This document shows positions 6,225 through 8,668 of a stretch of DNA of 8,668 nucleotides, piece by piece. The notes under the pieces are model-generated. The model worked only from the letters and a program-made list of their open reading frames with translations. It was not told the DNA's origin and made no database searches. Positions within the stretch are counted from its first letter, which is position 1. Every line of letters starts with the position of its first letter. A program made the position numbers and the translations under genes. The DNA is from an uncultured Eubacteriales bacterium (GTDB lineage: Bacteria > Bacillota > Clostridia > Oscillospirales > Oscillospiraceae), in the NCBI GenBank assembly GCA_900556535.1, contig USPI01000050.1:1-8668 (forward strand), read 5' to 3'.

Positions 6225-7664
6225 TTATTTATTTCGTTCTTTATACATCTTGGCCGCCATGCTCATGGGTATGAGCGCAAGGGCGGTAACGACAGCGGCT
6301 GCTATAAACAGCTCGTTTACAGGCAGGTAGCCCTCGGCTATCTGCGAAATGTCATAGCCCATTTCGCTTGCCTGCGCACCCGTCACGAAGATGAGGTTTC
6401 CCTTATCCACGACCTGATAGACCTTCTCGCCGAAGGCGCGGCATATGGGGTCAGCAAGCAGAGGGCCGGCTATCATCGGGAAGAACACGAAGAACATTAT
6501 TCTTATGCCCTCAAACTGACCGCGATGCTCCTCGGGGTAGAGGCGCTTCATCCAGACCGTCATCGCCTGCATGAACACGACATAGCCCACTCCGACGAGG
6601 ATGATGCCGACAAAGCAGGGCCAGTTCGCGGCAATGTCGAGCGCGTTTTCGGTGTTGAAGGAGGAGCTCATATTGCCCACGACGAAGAACACGAACAGGC
6701 AGCCGAGAATGCTCAGGATCGTTGCAAACGCCGCGACCGCGGGCACCTTTTTGTTGTTTATGATCTTAATAAACGGAACGGAGAGCGCGACCGCGAGCAG
6801 CAGCGGTATGCCGAGGATGAGGCTCGGGTCGGCAAAGCCGAGGGTGTAGTTCATCCAGTTCATGATGTGGATAAAATAGCAGTTGTAGCCGATGAAAAAT
6901 ACGCAGAGAGTTACGAAAACGAGCGCAAGCTCGCGGTTTGCGGCAAAGCGCTTAAAATTGAAGGTCGAGCCGAACTGATGCCAGAAGCCGCCGTCCTTGA
7001 CGGGCTTGAGCGTGGGCGCGTCCTTCAGGAGGAAAAACGACGCTATGCCGACGAGAATGGTCACGCCGCCTGCAACGGAGAAGAAAATGATGTAGCCTGC
7101 CTGCGGGTTTGCCTCGGTCGCAAGTCCCGTCACGAACATACCGCCCACGAGAGTGCCGACGAGGGTGCCGATGACAGGGAGCGTGGCCGCGACTGCGCCT
7201 ATCTGACCGGAGTTTGAGTCGTCCATCATGTCCGCGTACCATGCGTTATAGCCCGCGTCGTTTGCCATCGAGCCGAAGAAGCTCATTATCGTGTCCGCCG
7301 CAACGATGGTCACGCCCACGAGCATGACGTCGTTGTAGATGCTGTCGCGCAGATAGTGCGTGAGCCCGAACGCGATGGTGAACACGCCCCAGAGTATCGA
7401 GCCCCATGTGATGAGCTTTTTGCGCGAGCCCATGCGGTCGGACAGCGTTCCGAAAAACAGCGCCGAAAACGTCGTTGCGCTTGCCGAGCATATGGTCATT
7501 GCCGTCACGACGCCGAGCTGTGCGCCGAAGTCGGAATACAAGAAGTTTGCAAACCAGTTATTTTCTATGACCCATGCGATCTGTGCGGAAAAGCCTATGA
7601 CCAAAAGCAGCGTCCAGTTGAGAGCGCCGATGCCGCCCTTATGCTCTTTTGCCGATTTCCCCAT
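6225..7664 (-). CDS. MFS / GPH-like sugar transporter (12 helices)
   Basis: This 479-residue membrane transporter has about 12 hydrophobic helices and a short charged N terminus. The helix 2-3 loop holds the major facilitator signature GTLSDRMGSRKK (72-83). A second polar stretch in the N-terminal half, NDAGYNAWYADMMDD (135-149), resembles the loop seen in glycoside-pentoside-hexuronide (GPH/MelB, COG2211) cation symporters. The C-terminal half has a matching loop, YPEEHRGQFEGIR. A polar loop of about 50 residues separates the last two helices. The likely role is proton- or sodium-coupled movement of a sugar or related small molecule; substrate and direction are not visible. The ATG shares one base with the stop of the upstream hydrolase gene (TAATG), and its perfect AGGAGG (7678 down to 7673) lies inside that gene's last codons, so expression is strongly coupled. 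Confidence 0.88.
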   Translation of the reverse strand: MGKSAKEHKGGIGALNWTLLLVIGFSAQIAWVIENNWFANFLYSDFGAQLGVVTAMTICSASATTFSALFFGTLSDRMGSRKKLITWGSILWGVFTIAFGLTHYLRDSIYNDVMLVGVTIVAADTIMSFFGSMANDAGYNAWYADMMDDSNSGQIGAVAATLPVIGTLVGTLVGGMFVTGLATEANPQAGYIIFFSVAGGVTILVGIASFFLLKDAPTLKPVKDGGFWHQFGSTFNFKRFAANRELALVFVTLCVFFIGYNCYFIHIMNWMNYTLGFADPSLILGIPLLLAVALSVPFIKIINNKKVPAVAAFATILSILGCLFVFFVVGNMSSSFNTENALDIAANWPCFVGIILVGVGYVVFMQAMTVWMKRLYPEEHRGQFEGIRIMFFVFFPMIAGPLLADPICRAFGEKVYQVVDKGNLIFVTGAQASEMGYDISQIAEGYLPVNELFIAAAVVTALALIPMSMAAKMYKERNK

Positions 7665-8620
7665 TAGTTTATCCTCCTGTGCTTATTTATAAAGTCCTTC
7701 ACCATGGACTTGTATTTCTCGTTTGCGCACATGAAGCTCGCCGCGTGACCCGTATCGGGCACGAGCAGCAGCTCCTTTTCCGCGCGGCAGGCGTCGAATA
7801 TGCGCTGTGCCATGTCCTTGGGCACATATCGGTCGCACTCGCCGCAGATGTATAAAAGCGGAGTCTCGGAAACGCTCAGGCTGCGCGGGGAGCTTGCTTC
7901 CTTGAAGTCATAGCCCGCCTTGAGGAGGTTAACGTACTCAAAAATATCGACAAACATCACCGGCAGGTGAAACAGCGTGCCGACGAGATTTTTGAAAACC
8001 GTTTCGAGGTCGGAGTAGCCGCAGTCGGCTATCATGCCGCAAACGTGACCGTCAAGCTCAAGGTCGGCGCTTTGCATGACGGAGGCTGCGCCCATGCTCA
8101 TGCCGTGCAGGAAGATGGAGTTTTCGGGGAAAAGCTCGGCGGCTTTTTTCGTCCACAGCACGACGTCGTATCTGTCGAGAGCGCCGAAGCCTATGTACTT
8201 GCCCTCGCTTTTGCCGTGCGCACGCATATGCACGAACATGAGATCATAGCCGAGCTCGTGATAAAAATCATACATCGCCGCGAAGTCACAGGCGGGCTCG
8301 GATTTGTAGCCGTGGAAGAAGATGACCGTGACGCCCTTGCCGCTGCCGCGAAGCACATCGGCGCACAGGCGCAGTCCGTCGTCGGAGGTGACGGTCACCT
8401 CGTCAAACGGAAGGTCACGAAACGGCGCAAAATAGGGGATGTTGTGCCTCCAGAGCGCCTCGCCCGTGGGCTTTAAAAGCTCCGAGCTTTTTGCGCCCGT
8501 TTCAGGCGTCGGAAAATCGTCCTGCCTGACGATGAGCTTCTGCACGAAGATGAGCCCCACGGCGTATGCCGCCGCGAGAAGAACGCATATAACGATGAGA
8601 ACAATAAGTACGGCTTTCAT
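7664..8620 (-). CDS. Membrane-anchored alpha/beta hydrolase (YqkD-like)
   Basis: This 318-residue serine hydrolase begins with an uncleaved-looking hydrophobic helix (about 3-27) that should anchor it in the membrane; which side the catalytic domain faces is unclear from the few flanking charges. Catalytic parts are in order: the oxyanion region FFHGYKS (101-107), the nucleophile elbow GMSMG (173-177, Ser175), a probable acid Asp263 in GECDRYVP, and His292 in DTGHAAS. This matches the fold and size of Bacillus YqkD-type and related 'alpha/beta hydrolase with N-terminal helix' proteins, generally poorly characterised esterase- or peptidase-like enzymes. The ATG at 8620 has GGAG ten bases upstream. 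It is the first gene of a two-gene operon with the transporter, so it may act on a molecule the transporter moves, or release its substrate at the membrane. The reaction is unknown. Confidence 0.88.
   Translation of the reverse strand: MKAVLIVLIVICVLLAAAYAVGLIFVQKLIVRQDDFPTPETGAKSSELLKPTGEALWRHNIPYFAPFRDLPFDEVTVTSDDGLRLCADVLRGSGKGVTVIFFHGYKSEPACDFAAMYDFYHELGYDLMFVHMRAHGKSEGKYIGFGALDRYDVVLWTKKAAELFPENSIFLHGMSMGAASVMQSADLELDGHVCGMIADCGYSDLETVFKNLVGTLFHLPVMFVDIFEYVNLLKAGYDFKEASSPRSLSVSETPLLYICGECDRYVPKDMAQRIFDACRAEKELLLVPDTGHAASFMCANEKYKSMVKDFINKHRRIN
7673..7678 (-). promoter_or_regulatory. Ribosome binding site of the transporter embedded in the hydrolase gene
   Basis: On the minus strand, AGGAGG at 7678 down to 7673 is also the pair of arginine codons in the hydrolase's C-terminal sequence HRRIN. 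It sits eight bases before the transporter ATG. The hydrolase stop and transporter start overlap as TAATG, a layout typical of translational coupling by ribosome restart. Confidence 0.85.
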
Positions 8621-8659
8621 ATAATTGCTGCTCCGTTTTTTAATATCACTTGGAGCTAT

Positions 8660-8665
8660 TTTATA
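8660..8665 (-). promoter_or_regulatory. Possible -10 box for the hydrolase-transporter operon
   Basis: On the minus strand, TATAAA (8665 down to 8660), within TATAAAAT, lies about 40 bases upstream of the hydrolase start. The leader between them is AT-rich and holds no other gene. The matching -35 position would fall beyond the right edge, so this cannot be tested here. Confidence 0.3.
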
Positions 8666-8668
8666 TCT

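Noticed and set aside
6222..7217. A 331-codon plus-strand open frame opposite the transporter gene
   Set aside because: It begins in the T-tract of the terminator and is the antisense of the MFS helices, giving an implausible Arg/Glu/His-rich protein without domains.
1..8668. Mobile elements, CRISPR arrays, tRNA/rRNA genes or known riboswitches
   Set aside because: No transposase or integrase motifs, direct-repeat arrays, tRNA cloverleaf or recognisable riboswitch core were seen; the gaps are short and explained by promoters and terminators.

Overview
The window looks like chromosomal DNA from a GC-rich anaerobic Firmicute, probably a Clostridia/Oscillospiraceae-type gut bacterium. I base this on good Shine-Dalgarno sequences, short intergenic gaps, ATGA-type gene overlaps and protein families common in that group; it is an inference from style, not a taxonomic identification. 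I see no rRNA, tRNA, CRISPR, insertion sequence or phage gene. No gap without a gene exceeds about 235 bases. All eight protein genes appear intact.

Layout: (1) Positions 1-135 carry a probable leftward promoter for a gene outside the window, then a strong bidirectional terminator. (2) Positions 136-1530, minus strand, encode a single FAD-dependent dehydrogenase with a ferredoxin-like cysteine cluster near its N terminus. (3) A divergent control region of about 200 bases follows. (4) Positions 1761-6195, plus strand, hold a tightly packed five-gene operon: a CDP-alcohol phosphatidyltransferase, a small CrtO-like membrane acyltransferase, a 684-residue fusion of a processive diacylglycerol-glycosyltransferase-like enzyme with a DgkB/YegS-type lipid kinase, a Cof-type HAD phosphatase and a GNAT acetyltransferase. 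(5) A bidirectional terminator sits between the convergent operons. (6) Positions 6225-8620, minus strand, hold a two-gene operon: a membrane-anchored alpha/beta hydrolase followed by a 12-helix MFS transporter. The transporter's ribosome binding site lies inside the last codons of the hydrolase.

The most interesting content is the plus-strand operon. Its first three genes together could draw on diacylglycerol (glycosylation or phosphorylation), CDP-diacylglycerol (head-group transfer) and a glycosylated lipid (acylation). This suggests a dedicated membrane glycolipid or phosphoglycolipid module. In the fusion protein, two enzymes that could compete for, or pass on, the same diacylglycerol pool are joined in one chain. 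The hydrolase-transporter pair could be a cleave-and-transport unit, but neither substrate can be read from sequence.
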